The notes beneath the pieces are model-generated. The model saw nothing but the letters and a program-made list of their open reading frames with translations, ran no database searches and was not told the origin of the DNA. The translations under genes were made by a program, and so were the position numbers. From positions 496,001 through 560,000 of the forward strand of contig NZ_BCWX01000003.1 in the NCBI RefSeq assembly GCF_001894805.1: 64,000 bases of DNA, given 5' to 3'. The DNA is from Rhodococcus globerulus NBRC 14531. GTDB taxonomy: Bacteria; Actinomycetota; Actinomycetes; Mycobacteriales; Mycobacteriaceae. Shown here piece after piece: positions 45,474 through 54,773 of the stretch; the stretch's first letter is position 1; each line of letters begins with the position of its first letter.

Positions 45474-46451
45474 ATGAAAATTCGCTCCATAGCCTTGCTG
45501 TTCGTCACCGCGATTGTTCTGACTTCGTGTGCCTCGAACACGACCGATTCCACTGGCGAATCCGGCGCAGACGGCGGTGCGTTCCCGGTGACGATCGACA
45601 CCGAATTCGGTGCGGTAACCATCGAATCCCAGCCTGAACGCGTGGTGGCGCTCGGTTGGGGCGACGCCGAGACGGCACTAGCGCTCGGCGCTCAGCCGGT
45701 GGGTGCCAGCGATTGGCTCGCATTCGGCGGCGACGGCGTCGGACCCTGGGCACAGGGGCTGTACAAGGACTCACCAGAGCTGATCGGAACCATGGAACCG
45801 TCTTTCGAGGCGCTCGCGGCTCTGGCTCCTGACCTGATCCTCGACACGAAGAGCTCCGGGGACAAGAGCCGGAACGACCCACTGGCGAAGATCGCGCCGA
45901 CAGTCGGTATGCCGGCCGGAAGTGACGCCTACCTCACATCACTCGACGACCAGGTCACATCGGTCGCGACCGCGCTCGGTGTGCCCGAGAAAGGTGAAGA
46001 TCTGCTCGCCCAGATCGACGCGCAATACGCAGAAGCGAAGGCGGCACATCCGGAGTTCGCAGGAAAGACAGTCACGGTCATCGCCTACACATCCGAAGGT
46101 TGGGGCGCCTACGTGACCGGCGACTCGCGAGTCGATTTCATGACCGAGCTCGGGTTCGTGAACAATCCTCGAGTTCAAGCCGTGCCAACCGAGAACTTCT
46201 TCATCCCGGTGTCGGAGGAGAACTTGGACATGCTCGACGCCGACTTCGTTGTTGCGTTGCCGATCTACATGCCGACCACGGACGTGACGAACAACGCTCT
46301 GTTTCAGCAGATTCCGGCCGTGAAGGACGGACGTTTCATAGTCCTGGACAGTGACTCGGATATCTCCGATGCATTTTCGACGAATTCGGTGCTGTCCATA
46401 CCGTTTGCGCTCGAGCAATTGGTTCCACTTATCGCCGAACGCGTTTCCTGA
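45474..46451 (+). CDS. Iron-siderophore ABC transporter substrate-binding lipoprotein (FecB/FepB-like)
   Basis: 325 residues. Signal peptide with lipobox LTSC, then a class III binding-protein fold: FGAVTIESQPERVVALGWGD, EALAALAPDLILDTKSSGDK, GVPEKGEDLLAQIDAQYAEA. Delivers ferric siderophore to a membrane permease, which is not encoded here, so it is an orphan binding protein. GAGGA precedes ATG 45474. No convincing IdeR box was found upstream. Confidence 0.92.
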   Translation: MKIRSIALLFVTAIVLTSCASNTTDSTGESGADGGAFPVTIDTEFGAVTIESQPERVVALGWGDAETALALGAQPVGASDWLAFGGDGVGPWAQGLYKDSPELIGTMEPSFEALAALAPDLILDTKSSGDKSRNDPLAKIAPTVGMPAGSDAYLTSLDDQVTSVATALGVPEKGEDLLAQIDAQYAEAKAAHPEFAGKTVTVIAYTSEGWGAYVTGDSRVDFMTELGFVNNPRVQAVPTENFFIPVSEENLDMLDADFVVALPIYMPTTDVTNNALFQQIPAVKDGRFIVLDSDSDISDAFSTNSVLSIPFALEQLVPLIAERVS

Positions 46452-46467
46452 CGTCGCTGACGACATG

Positions 46468-46513
46468 AATCAACCGGCCGGGTACCTCGTGAGAGGTACC
46501 CGGCCGGTTGATT
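46468..46513. terminator. Bidirectional terminator between siderophore-binding gene and citA
   Basis: A perfect 21-base stem (46468-46488 with 46493-46513) with loop GTGA; core AACCGGCCGGGTACCTC. It ends 16 bp after one stop and 15 bp past the other and has AATCA/TGATT ends. Confidence 0.9.
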
Positions 46514-46528
46514 GTGCTGCGGAGAAAT

Positions 46529-47656
46529 TTACGAGTGGCTGATCTGATCCCAGCCCTCGACGGACTCGGGAGTACGTGGTGCCGGGCCGGTGTAGATGGC
46601 TGCCGGGCGAACCAGTTTGCCGAGGCGCTTCTGCTCGAGGATGTGCGCACACCAACCAGCGGTGCGGCCACACGTGAACATGGCAGGCATCATGTGCGCG
46701 GGAACCTCGGCGAAGTCGAGGATGACGGCGGCCCAGAACTCGACGTTGGTCTCGATCGCGCGATCGGGACGACGCTCACGCAGTTCTGCCAGCGCTGCCT
46801 GCTCGAGAGCTGCGGCAGCTTCGTAGCGGGGAGCGTTGAGGCGCTTCGCGGTTGCACGGAGCACGCGGGCGCGGGGATCTTCGGCACGGTAGACGCGGTG
46901 CCCGAAGCCCATCAGCTTTTCCTTGCGGTCGAGGATTCCCTTGACCAGTGCGCGGGCGTCGCCGGTCTTCTCGGTCTCTTCGATCATCGGGAGCACGCGA
47001 GCCGGTGCGCCGCCGTGCAGCGGGCCGGACATCGCGCCGATGGCGCCGGAGAGCGATGCAGCGACGTCGGCGCCGGTGGAGGCGATGACGCGGGCCGTAA
47101 AGGTGGACGCATTCATGCCGTGCTCGGCTGCCGAAACCCAGTACGCGTCGATTGCCTCGACGTGTGCCGGATCGGGCTCACCCTTCCAGCGGACCATGAA
47201 GCGTTCGGTGACGGTCTTGGCCTCGTCGATGCGCTTCTGCGGAACTGCCGGCTGGTAGATGCCGCGAGCGGACTGCGCGACGTAAGACAGGGCCATGACG
47301 GACGCGCGGGCGAGCTGATCGCGAGCGGTGTCGTCGTCGATGTCGAGGAGCGGCTCGTAACCCCAGATGGGGGCCAGCATCGCAAGTCCGGCCTGGACGT
47401 CGACGCGGACGTCGCCGGTGTGGATGGGGAGGGGGAACGGCTCGGCCGGCGGCAGGCCGGGGCCGAAACGGCCGTCGACGAGCAGTGCCCAGACGTTGCC
47501 GAAGGTCACCTTCTGGCCGACCAGGTCTTCGATGTCGACGCCGCGGTAACGCAGTGCGCCGCCGTCCTTGTCAGGTTCGGCGATGTCGCTGGTGAAGGCT
47601 ACGACGCCTTCGAGTCCGCTCACAAAATCGTCCGGTATTGCTGCGCTCGCTGCCAT
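46529..47656 (-). CDS. citA: Citrate synthase (CitA, short type)
   Basis: 375 residues. Catalytic motifs: SLSGAIGAMSGPLHGGAPAR (active His), MGFGHRVYRAEDPRARVLR, and AAVILDFAEVPAHMMPAMFT near the C-terminus. This is the shorter type (Rv0889c), lacking the NADH-allosteric N-terminal domain. Condenses oxaloacetate and acetyl-CoA, or propionyl-CoA in 2-methylcitrate synthase variants. Second citrate synthase in the window besides gltA. Confidence 0.93.
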   Translation of the reverse strand: MAASAAIPDDFVSGLEGVVAFTSDIAEPDKDGGALRYRGVDIEDLVGQKVTFGNVWALLVDGRFGPGLPPAEPFPLPIHTGDVRVDVQAGLAMLAPIWGYEPLLDIDDDTARDQLARASVMALSYVAQSARGIYQPAVPQKRIDEAKTVTERFMVRWKGEPDPAHVEAIDAYWVSAAEHGMNASTFTARVIASTGADVAASLSGAIGAMSGPLHGGAPARVLPMIEETEKTGDARALVKGILDRKEKLMGFGHRVYRAEDPRARVLRATAKRLNAPRYEAAAALEQAALAELRERRPDRAIETNVEFWAAVILDFAEVPAHMMPAMFTCGRTAGWCAHILEQKRLGKLVRPAAIYTGPAPRTPESVEGWDQISHS

Positions 47657-47901
47657 TCTCGTGGACTCTCCTCGTTCGAGTGCGCCAGGTCTTCAGTCGC
47701 ACTGCCTCAGCTTCCGTGACTGCGCCTCGGTGCTCGCAGGGATGAGCACGCACCGTGTTTCGTACTGCGCAATCGTCTGGTCCCGATTCGGCTGCTGTCG
47801 CTGGTGCGGCTCGCGGTTCGGATCGGGTCTAGCCACGGCAAACTTTAGCGCGTCCCGAGTAGTCGGTGGCCGGTTGGTACCCGGGAGTAGCGTTCTGGGC
47901 T

Positions 47902-48615
47902 GTGTCGAAGGAACGTCAGGACCCGGTGGTGGTGAACAGTGAACTCGCTGCGATGCGTGTGGGGTACCCGCAACCAGGCAGTGAATCGGAGGCCGTGCAC
48001 GATCGGATGCGCGTCGAGTTGGACGTAAGTCAGGTTGCCGACGGTTGGTTGCCACTGATGCGTCAGTGGCTGTTGGATGCCGTCGAGGCGGATGCGCCGG
48101 AACCGAATGCGATGACGCTCTCGACTCTCGGCGAGGACGGTCACCCCGCGTCGCGGACCGTGTTGTGCAAGGGGCTCTCCGATGAGGGGGTCCTCTTCTT
48201 CACCAATTACGGTTCGGACAAGGCCAGGCAACTCGACGCCCATCCGTATGCGTCGGCCAATTTCACCTGGCTGACCCTGGCCCGCCAGGTCACTGTTCGA
48301 GGTGCAGTCGAGCATGTGAGTCCGCAAGTGACACAGGAGTATTGGCGAACCCGTCCGCGAGGATCGCAGCTCGGAGCGTGGGCGTCCCATCAGTCGCAGC
48401 CCGTCGAATCACGCGCCGTCTTGGACGAACAACTGCGTGAGGTGGCCGCACGCTTCGGCATCGACGGCGAGATTCCCGTGCCGCCGCACTGGGGCGGGAT
48501 TCTGATCCGGCCGGAGTCCGTCGAGTTCTGGCAGGGCCGCGCCAACCGTATGCACAATCGGGTCCGCACCACCGTCGTCGACGGTCAGTGGTCCGCAGTT
48601 CGTCTCCAACCGTGA
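47902..48615 (+). CDS. pdxH: Pyridoxamine 5'-phosphate oxidase
   Basis: 237 residues from GTG 47902, which follows a TAGCGT -10 (47888-47893), so leaderless. FMN-split-barrel motifs: PEPNAMTLSTLGEDGHPASR, TVLCKGLSDEGVLFFTNYGS, RPRGSQLGAWASHQSQPV, and the C-terminal RLQP. Makes pyridoxal 5'-phosphate from PNP/PMP using FMN and oxygen, serving the PLP enzymes SerC and DapC. The MFS gene follows with a GTGA overlap. Confidence 0.95.
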   Translation: MSKERQDPVVVNSELAAMRVGYPQPGSESEAVHDRMRVELDVSQVADGWLPLMRQWLLDAVEADAPEPNAMTLSTLGEDGHPASRTVLCKGLSDEGVLFFTNYGSDKARQLDAHPYASANFTWLTLARQVTVRGAVEHVSPQVTQEYWRTRPRGSQLGAWASHQSQPVESRAVLDEQLREVAARFGIDGEIPVPPHWGGILIRPESVEFWQGRANRMHNRVRTTVVDGQWSAVRLQP

Positions 48616-49877
48616 GGCGCGTTCTCGCGGACACGACTCCGCTCGAAAATCTCGACTACCGCCGCCTGTGGACCGCCGGCATCGTCACCGTTATCGGCGC
48701 CCAGCTCAGTGTTGTGGCTGTTCCGCAACAGGTGTACGAGATCACGCGCAGTTCGGCCTATGTCGGTCTGACCGGAATCTTCGGTCTCGTCCCGTTGATC
48801 GTTTTCGGGTTGTGGGGCGGTGCCCTCGCCGACGTGATGGATCGGCGACGGCTGCTGATGATCACGTCGATCGGACTCGGCGTCACGTCGGTTCTGCTGT
48901 GGATCCAGGCGGCGCTCGGTGTGAACAACGTGTGGCTGGTGCTGGTGCTGTTCTCCGTGCAGCAAGCGTTTTTTGCGGTCAATCAGCCGACACGCGCGGC
49001 GATCATTCCGAGGTTGATACCGGGTAGGCAGCTGCCTGCTGCGAACTCACTGAACATGACGGTTGTGCAGTTCGGCGCGATCGCTGGTCCGATGCTTGCC
49101 GGAGTGCTCATTCCGACTGCTGGGCTGCAATTGCTGTACCTGCTCGACTCGATCTTCCTGCTCGCCACACTGTGGGCGGTGTGGAAGTTGCCGGCGATTC
49201 CGCCGACAGGCACGTCGCGACGGGCCGGTCTGAGCGAGGTCCTTGGCGGCTTTGCCTATCTGGCCACGCAGAAGGTGCTGCTCGCGTCGTTTGTGGTCGA
49301 CATCATCGCGATGGTGTTCGGGATGTCGCGGGCACTGTTCCCGGAAATCGCGCACGAATCGTTCGGTGATCCCGTCACCGGTGGCTTTGCCCTCGGACTG
49401 TTGTTCGCCGCGATGTCGGCGGGAGCCGTTCTGGGCGGCGTGTTCTCGGGCTGGCTACCGCGGGTGGAGTACCAGGGGCGTGCTGTCTTGATCTGCATCG
49501 CGTTGTGGGGACTGTCGATGGTCGGTTTCGGTGTGGCCGTGTACTACGCCAGTCCCGGATCCAGCGTGCTTCTGCTCTGGGTGGCGGTCGCGTTCCTCGC
49601 GGTCGGTGGCGCCGTCGACATGATTTCAGCGGCGTTCCGCAGCACGATGCTCCAGCAGGTCGCGACGGACGACATGCGTGGTCGACTCCAGGGCGTCTTC
49701 ATCGTGGTTGTCGCGGGCGGTCCGCGTATCGGCGACGTGGTGCACGGCGCTGCTGCCTTCCTGTTCGGAACGGGGGTGGCGGCGGCCGGCGGTGGCGTTT
49801 TGGTGGTAATCGGCGTTGTCGTGTCGGCGATCATGTTCCCGACATTCGTCGCTTACCGGGTGGGACGCGCCGTCTGA
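48612..49877 (+). CDS. MFS exporter (EntS-like)
   Basis: 421 residues, 12 spans. DYRRLWTAGIVTVIGAQLSV, the loop motif WGGALADVMDRRRLLMITSI, and ATDDMRGRLQGVFIVVVAGG match MFS_3/EntS-type exporters. GTG 48612 overlaps the pdxH stop, so the two genes are coupled; a GTG at 48588 is the alternative start. Substrate unknown. Confidence 0.9.
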   Translation: MRRVLADTTPLENLDYRRLWTAGIVTVIGAQLSVVAVPQQVYEITRSSAYVGLTGIFGLVPLIVFGLWGGALADVMDRRRLLMITSIGLGVTSVLLWIQAALGVNNVWLVLVLFSVQQAFFAVNQPTRAAIIPRLIPGRQLPAANSLNMTVVQFGAIAGPMLAGVLIPTAGLQLLYLLDSIFLLATLWAVWKLPAIPPTGTSRRAGLSEVLGGFAYLATQKVLLASFVVDIIAMVFGMSRALFPEIAHESFGDPVTGGFALGLLFAAMSAGAVLGGVFSGWLPRVEYQGRAVLICIALWGLSMVGFGVAVYYASPGSSVLLLWVAVAFLAVGGAVDMISAAFRSTMLQQVATDDMRGRLQGVFIVVVAGGPRIGDVVHGAAAFLFGTGVAAAGGGVLVVIGVVVSAIMFPTFVAYRVGRAV

Positions 49878-49917
49878 CGTCCTAGTATGTGGGCGGTTTG
49901 TGGGGGAAACTGATTCC

Positions 49918-50865
49918 ATGACGCAACCGCACAGCACGGGCAAGGGCGGCTTCGAGATCCGTGGTGGGGGTTATCGCGCCGAAATCGCGGCAGCCGGAGC
50001 AGGTTTGCGATTGCTTGATCACGAGGGGCCGTCCGGCAAACGTGCGCTCACCGAAACCTGGGAACTCGGATCGAAGCCGCCGCTGTCGGCCGGTTTGGTC
50101 CTGGCGCCATGGCCCAATCGGATTCGGGACGGGCACTTCATGTTCGACGGTATCGAGCATCAACTCGAGATCACCGAACCGGCCCTGAACAACGCCAGTC
50201 ACGGGTTTGTGCGTCGTCGCAATTGGAGCCTCGTCGATCACACCTTCGATCGCGTCGAACTGTCGGTGGACGTCGGCCTGCACAAGGGCTGGCCGTATCC
50301 GCTTGCGCTGTCGATCGTCTACGCAGTGGACGAAACAGGATTGACGGTCACCCACACCGCGACCAACAAGGGCGCCACTCCGTCGCCCTTCGGACTTGGC
50401 ACGCACCCGTTCATCCGCGTCGGTGATGTCCCACTCGACGAGTGCTCACTGCACCTGGCAGCGGGAACACGATTGCCGATCGATCCGGAGCGGATGCTGC
50501 CGAACGCGTATTCGCAGGCCGTCGAGGGCACGGATTTCGATTTCCGAACCCCGCGCCCACTCGAAGGTGTGCAGCTGGACACGCCGTTCAGTGCATTGGA
50601 CGTGGTGGACGGTAGTGGTCGCACACAGCACGAATTGCTTGCGCCGGACGGGACCGGGACCGCTCTGTGGACGACGCGCGAGTTTCCGTGGATTCAGGCC
50701 TTCATCGCGGATCCCGCAAACGGTAAGGGCTATCCCGACCGCGGTCGTGCTCTGGCGCTCGAACCGATGACATGCCCACCGGACGCGTTCAACTCGGGAA
50801 TCGACATGTTGATTCTCGGCCCGGGCGAAACGTGGTCCGGCCTGTGGGGGATTCGTGCAATTTGA
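49918..50865 (+). CDS. Aldose 1-epimerase family protein
   Basis: 315 residues. Galactose-mutarotase fold: GGYRAEIAAAGAGLRLLDHE, VLAPWPNRIRDGHFMFDGIE, NNASHGFVRRRNW with the catalytic His, FGLGTHPFIRV with the second His, and an acidic base near LALEPMTCPPDAFN. Interconverts alpha and beta sugars in the cytoplasm. ATG 49918 is preferred; the preceding TAGTAT may be its -10. Confidence 0.92.
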   Translation: MTQPHSTGKGGFEIRGGGYRAEIAAAGAGLRLLDHEGPSGKRALTETWELGSKPPLSAGLVLAPWPNRIRDGHFMFDGIEHQLEITEPALNNASHGFVRRRNWSLVDHTFDRVELSVDVGLHKGWPYPLALSIVYAVDETGLTVTHTATNKGATPSPFGLGTHPFIRVGDVPLDECSLHLAAGTRLPIDPERMLPNAYSQAVEGTDFDFRTPRPLEGVQLDTPFSALDVVDGSGRTQHELLAPDGTGTALWTTREFPWIQAFIADPANGKGYPDRGRALALEPMTCPPDAFNSGIDMLILGPGETWSGLWGIRAI

Positions 50866-50897
50866 TCCGGAGGATCGTGCAATTCGATCCGGAGGAT
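50854..50897 (+). repeat. Two tandem 22-bp copies at the epimerase stop
   Basis: CGTGCAATTTGATCCGGAGGAT (50854-50875, given here as one unit) is repeated once at 50876-50897 with a single change (T to C). Each copy contains the palindrome GATCC-GGA-GGATC. The first overlaps the epimerase stop codon. Confidence 0.85.
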
Positions 50898-51292
50898 CGG
50901 GTTCTGTGATCTTGGGATCGAGCGCTGGGCACTGTGATCCGCATCCCAGATAGTGGGAGGCTGTAACAAACGGCTGCGAAGTCTCGATAGTCGCGATTTG
51001 CCGAACACCGTTCGATTCGGCGGCACATTTTGCGCGGTGGGGCTGGATCTGTGAGGCGTTGCGCGAGAAGGAAAGTCCAGATCAACGCCATGTGCGAATC
51101 CTGAAATGCGAGCTGGAGCACAGTACTTCGGTACTCTGAAACCTGTTGCAGTTTCGGGGTATATGTCTGACACTGATCGACGTGCAAAACCCCCGTGGAG
51201 CGACCCTCCCTGGGCGCGTTGTGTTCGGTGCGACTAGTTTCTAGTTGATCGTATGTAGTTACTCGTTGGTTTGAGCTTGAGAGGGATCCTTC
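50866..51292 (+). promoter_or_regulatory. 427-bp upstream region of gltA
   Basis: No gene fits in this stretch. It holds the second copy of the 22-bp repeat, a CRP-like site (50933-50948), several short direct repeats (GATCTTGGGATCG, TGTGATC twice) and TTTCTAGTTGATCGTATGTA at about 51238-51257 close to the gltA start, which is AT-rich and likely contains the core promoter. Long leader regions with several regulators are usual for gltA in corynebacteria. Confidence 0.4.
50933..50948. promoter_or_regulatory. CRP/GlxR-like site upstream of gltA
   Basis: TGTGA-TCCGCA-TCCCA matches nine of ten defined positions of TGTGA-N6-TCACA. GlxR, the CRP homologue of corynebacteria, is known to bind at gltA there. 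It lies about 350 bp before the start codon. Confidence 0.45.
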
Positions 51293-52591
51293 GTGCCCGC
51301 TGACAATGACACAAAGCCCACGCTTACTTACCCCGGTGGTGAGCACACGATGTCCATTGCCAGGGCAACCGAGGGCAATGACGGCATCGAACTGGGAAAG
51401 CTGCTGGCCGATACGGGGTACACCACCCTCGACCCCGGCTTTGTGAACACCGCATCCACCAGTTCCGCAATTACCTACATCGACGGCGAGAAGGGAATCC
51501 TGCGCTACCGCGGATACCCCATCGAGCAGTTGGCAGGTAAGTCCACCTTCATCGAAGTCAGCTACCTGCTGATCTACGGTGAGCTCCCGACCGATGCACA
51601 GCTCGAGTCCTTCACGGACCGCATCCGTCGCCACACTCTTCTGCACGAAGACCTCAAGCGGTTCTTCGACGGATTCCCGCGCAACGCACACCCGATGCCG
51701 GTTCTTTCCTCCGCAGTCAACGCGCTCTCTGCGTACTACCAGGATTCCCTGGATCCCGAGGATCCGGAACAGGTGGAACTCTCCACCATTCGCCTTCTCG
51801 CGAAGCTGCCGACCATCGCGGCCTACGCATACAAGAAGTCCGTCGGACAGCCGTTCCTGTACCCGGACAACTCGCTGAACCTGGTCGAGAACTTCATGCG
51901 CATGACGTTCGGTTTCCCGGCCGAGCCGTACCAGGGTGATCCCGAGATCGCCAAGGCACTCGACATGCTGCTCATCCTGCACGCAGACCACGAGCAGAAC
52001 TGCTCCACGTCCACCGTGCGCATGGTCGGCTCTTCCGACGCGAACCTCTTCACCTCGGTGTCCGCCGGCATCAACGCACTGTGGGGCCCGCTGCACGGCG
52101 GCGCCAACCAGGCCGTGCTCGAGATGCTCGACGACATCAAGGCAAACGGCAGCACCGCAGCCGAGTTCGTCCGCAAGGTCAAGAATAAGGAAGACGGCGT
52201 GAAGCTCATGGGCTTCGGGCACCGCGTCTACCGCAACTACGACCCGCGCGCCGCGCTGGTCCGCGAGACCGCGCACAACATCCTCGGCAAGCTCGGCGGC
52301 GACGACGAACTGCTCAATATCGCCATGCAGCTCGAAGAGGCCGCCCTCACGGACGACTACTTCATCGAGCGCAAGCTGTACCCGAACGTCGACTTCTACA
52401 CGGGTCTGATCTACCGCGCGATGGGCTTCCCGCCCCGCATGTTCACCGTGCTCTTCGCCATGGGCCGTCTGCCCGGCTGGATTGCGCACTGGCGTGAAAT
52501 GCACGAGGATCCGGCTACGAAGATCGGCCGCCCGCGCCAGATCTACACCGGCTACACCGAGCGTGACTATCGGGATATAACCACCCGCTAG
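51293..52591 (+). CDS. gltA: Citrate synthase GltA (hexameric type)
   Basis: 432 residues, matching M. tuberculosis GltA2 (Rv0896). N-terminal Greek-key part plus catalytic domain with LHADHEQNCSTSTVRMVGSS (His ligand), GPLHGGANQAVLEMLDDI, LMGFGHRVYRNYDPRAALVR and GRPRQIYTGYTERDY. Condenses acetyl-CoA with oxaloacetate as TCA entry. GTG 51293 behind GAGAGGG. The next gene is an FKBP 37 bp on. Confidence 0.97.
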   Translation: MPADNDTKPTLTYPGGEHTMSIARATEGNDGIELGKLLADTGYTTLDPGFVNTASTSSAITYIDGEKGILRYRGYPIEQLAGKSTFIEVSYLLIYGELPTDAQLESFTDRIRRHTLLHEDLKRFFDGFPRNAHPMPVLSSAVNALSAYYQDSLDPEDPEQVELSTIRLLAKLPTIAAYAYKKSVGQPFLYPDNSLNLVENFMRMTFGFPAEPYQGDPEIAKALDMLLILHADHEQNCSTSTVRMVGSSDANLFTSVSAGINALWGPLHGGANQAVLEMLDDIKANGSTAAEFVRKVKNKEDGVKLMGFGHRVYRNYDPRAALVRETAHNILGKLGGDDELLNIAMQLEEAALTDDYFIERKLYPNVDFYTGLIYRAMGFPPRMFTVLFAMGRLPGWIAHWREMHEDPATKIGRPRQIYTGYTERDYRDITTR

Positions 52592-52628
52592 CCCCTGCCC
52601 ACAATTTTCGCCTCAACGAGGAGGACCT

Positions 52629-52991
52629 ATGAGTAGCAAGCCCGTAATCGAGTTCCAGGAAGGCCCCGCGCCGACCGATCTGGTCATCAAGGACCTGGTT
52701 GTCGGAGAAGGCGCCGAAGCCGTTCCCGGTGGCACCGTCGACGTTCACTACGTCGGTGTCGAGTTCGAGTCCGGTGAAGAGTTCGACTCTTCCTGGAGCC
52801 GTGGTGAGTCCATTCAGTTCCCGCTTCGTGGCCTGATCAAGGGTTGGCAGGACGGCATCCCGGGCATGAAGGTCGGCGGACGTCGCCAGCTCACCATTCC
52901 GCCGGAGCTGGCATACGGCCCCGCCGGTGCAGGACACCAGCTTTCCGGCAAGACCTTGGTCTTCGTGATCGATCTGCTGGACGCCAAGTAA
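52629..52991 (+). CDS. FKBP-type peptidyl-prolyl cis-trans isomerase
   Basis: 120-residue single FKBP domain without signal peptide: DVHYVGVEFESGEEFDSSWS, QFPLRGLIKGWQDGIPGMKV, GGRRQLTIPPELAYGPAGAG. Key active-site residues (Tyr, Asp, Phe, Ile, Trp, Tyr) are in the right places. Cytoplasmic protein folding helper. AGGAGGA precedes the ATG; co-transcribed with gltA is possible. Confidence 0.95.
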   Translation: MSSKPVIEFQEGPAPTDLVIKDLVVGEGAEAVPGGTVDVHYVGVEFESGEEFDSSWSRGESIQFPLRGLIKGWQDGIPGMKVGGRRQLTIPPELAYGPAGAGHQLSGKTLVFVIDLLDAK

Positions 52992-53009
52992 TTCACTGTG
53001 CAGCAGGAG

Positions 53010-53040
53010 AGCCCCGCACCGTCAGGTGTGGGGCTTTCTT
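53010..53040 (+). terminator. Intrinsic terminator after the FKBP gene
   Basis: AGCCCCGCACC-GTCA-GGTGTGGGGCT (53010-53035; one G-T pair) followed by TTCTT. Located 18 bp after the FKBP stop, facing the convergent ABC permease gene. Confidence 0.85.
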
Positions 53041-53046
53041 GTGTGG

Positions 53047-53808
53047 TCAGTGCGCCGTCTTTCGTCGGTAAAGCCAGTTCGACCACACAAATCCCACGGC
53101 GGCGATGCCCAGACACCACGCGAGCGCGATCACGGCACTGTTCCCGATCGGCGTGCCCATCAGGAGTCCGCGCACCGTCTCGATGATCGGGGTGACCGGC
53201 TGGTGACGGGCGAACCCCTGCAGCCACGACGGCATGGTCTCGGCCGGCACGAAGGCGGTGCTGACGTAAGGCAGGAACATGATGGCGAAGGTGAATCCGC
53301 TTGCTGCCTCCGGGTTCTGAGCCAAGAGTCCCAATGCCGTCGAGAGGTACGACATGGCGAATACGAAGGCGACGATCACGGCGGCGACGCCGAGCCAGCG
53401 CAACGGATCGCCGGTGGGCCGAAATCCCATGATCAGAGCGACGACGATCACGATCGCCGTCGTCAGGACGTTGCGGACGACGCTGGCCAGTACGTGCCCG
53501 GTCAGGACGGACGACGGAGAGATTGCCAGCGTCCGGAAACGGTCGATGATCCCGTCCTTCATGTCGCTCGAGACGCTGACGGCGGTGGTGGAGGCACCGA
53601 AACCGGCACACAGCAGAATGATGCCTGGCACGACATAGTCGATGTACTCGGTGCCGGTATTGATAGCGCCGCCGAAGACGTAGACGAACAGCAGCATGAG
53701 CATGACCGGCAGGGCTATCGCGGTGATCATCGAATCAGGGCTGCGGAGAACGTGTTTGAGATTTCGGCGAAGCATCACCGAGGAATCGATTGCAATAGTG
53801 GAGGTCAT
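53047..53808 (-). CDS. ABC-2 type exporter permease (DrrB-like)
   Basis: 253 residues, six spans. RRNLKHVLRSPDSMITAIAL and PVMLMLLFVYVFGGAINTG, SVSSDMKDGIIDRFRTLAIS (the conserved coupling region), and FLPYVSTAFVPAETMPSWLQ with FARHQPVTPIIETVRGLL are all ABC2_membrane / DrrB signatures. Pairs with the ATPase next to it, overlapping it by 4 bp. Exports a lipophilic drug or lipid. Confidence 0.93.
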   Translation of the reverse strand: MTSTIAIDSSVMLRRNLKHVLRSPDSMITAIALPVMLMLLFVYVFGGAINTGTEYIDYVVPGIILLCAGFGASTTAVSVSSDMKDGIIDRFRTLAISPSSVLTGHVLASVVRNVLTTAIVIVVALIMGFRPTGDPLRWLGVAAVIVAFVFAMSYLSTALGLLAQNPEAASGFTFAIMFLPYVSTAFVPAETMPSWLQGFARHQPVTPIIETVRGLLMGTPIGNSAVIALAWCLGIAAVGFVWSNWLYRRKTAH

Positions 53809-54758
53809 CGAACGCTCGCAATCTCGGGTTGGCCCGATCCGGTGAGTGCGAAGAACACGTCGTCCAGATCCGGAGTGTGAACGGAGAACTTCTCGACGGT
53901 GATCGACGGGTCGTCAATCGAGTCGAGGATGGCTTTGATCGACGGCACCGTCCCGTCGGAAGGGATGTGCAGGGTCAGAATCTCGGCATTCGAATGTGCT
54001 TGCGGAAGTGACGCCGCGGCGAGATCGAGTTGAGCGAGGTTCTCGAATTGCAGTGCGACATGGCCGCCCGGAACCAGACGTTTGAGTTCGTCCGGTGTTC
54101 CCTCGGCGACGAGGCGACCGCCGCTCAGCACACCGACTGTATGGGCCAATTCGTCTGCCTCGTCGAGGTATTGGGTGGTGAGGAAGATCGTGACACCTGA
54201 AGCCGTGAGACCACGAACTATCGACCACATTTCGTGGCGGCTTCGCGGGTCCAGGCCGGTGGTGGGTTCGTCGAGAAAGACGACGTCCGGTTGGGCGACG
54301 AGGCTCATTGCGATGTCGAGTCGTCTGAGCATGCCGCCCGAGTAGTCGCCGGCGCGTTTGTCGCCGAAGTCCGTCAAATCGAACTGGTCGAGCAATTCCT
54401 CGGCACGGCGACGGGAGTTCTTCCGGCCCAGGTGATTCAGCTCGCCCAGGAGGGTCAGGTTCTCGGAGCCGGTCAACAGTGTGTCGACGGCCGCGTACTG
54501 CCCGGTGACGCTGATGCGTCGGCGAACGTTCTGTGGATCGCCGGGAAGCGAATGACCGGCCACAGTGACCTCGCCGGCGTCGAATGGAATGAGGGTGGTG
54601 AGAATTCTTACGGCCGTTGTCTTTCCGGCGCCGTTCGCACCGAGGAGCGCGTACACCGATCCGGCCGGGACCGACAGGTCGAGTCCGCCCAGAACCTGTT
54701 GATCTCCGTAGCGCTTGCGAAGTCCGCGGACCGAGATTGCGGGGATTCTTCCTGACAT
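53805..54758 (-). CDS. ABC exporter ATP-binding protein (DrrA-like)
   Basis: 317 residues. Walker A GANGAGKTT (about 40-48), Q-loop VTGQYAAVDTLLTGSENLTL, signature YSGGMLRRLDIAMSL, Walker B VVFLDEPTTGLDPRSR, H-loop LTTQYLDEADELA, followed by a DrrA-type C-terminal domain (about 225-317). TTGGAGG upstream of ATG 54758. Expressed divergently from a TetR gene whose operator covers the promoter, so it is probably an inducible efflux pump. Confidence 0.94.
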   Translation of the reverse strand: MSGRIPAISVRGLRKRYGDQQVLGGLDLSVPAGSVYALLGANGAGKTTAVRILTTLIPFDAGEVTVAGHSLPGDPQNVRRRISVTGQYAAVDTLLTGSENLTLLGELNHLGRKNSRRRAEELLDQFDLTDFGDKRAGDYSGGMLRRLDIAMSLVAQPDVVFLDEPTTGLDPRSRHEMWSIVRGLTASGVTIFLTTQYLDEADELAHTVGVLSGGRLVAEGTPDELKRLVPGGHVALQFENLAQLDLAAASLPQAHSNAEILTLHIPSDGTVPSIKAILDSIDDPSITVEKFSVHTPDLDDVFFALTGSGQPEIASVR

Positions 54759-54773
54759 CGAGACCTCCAAGTG

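Noticed and set aside
50789..52504. 571-codon minus-strand open frame opposite gltA
   Set aside because: Shadow of a highly codon-biased gene; the plus strand encodes a full citrate synthase.
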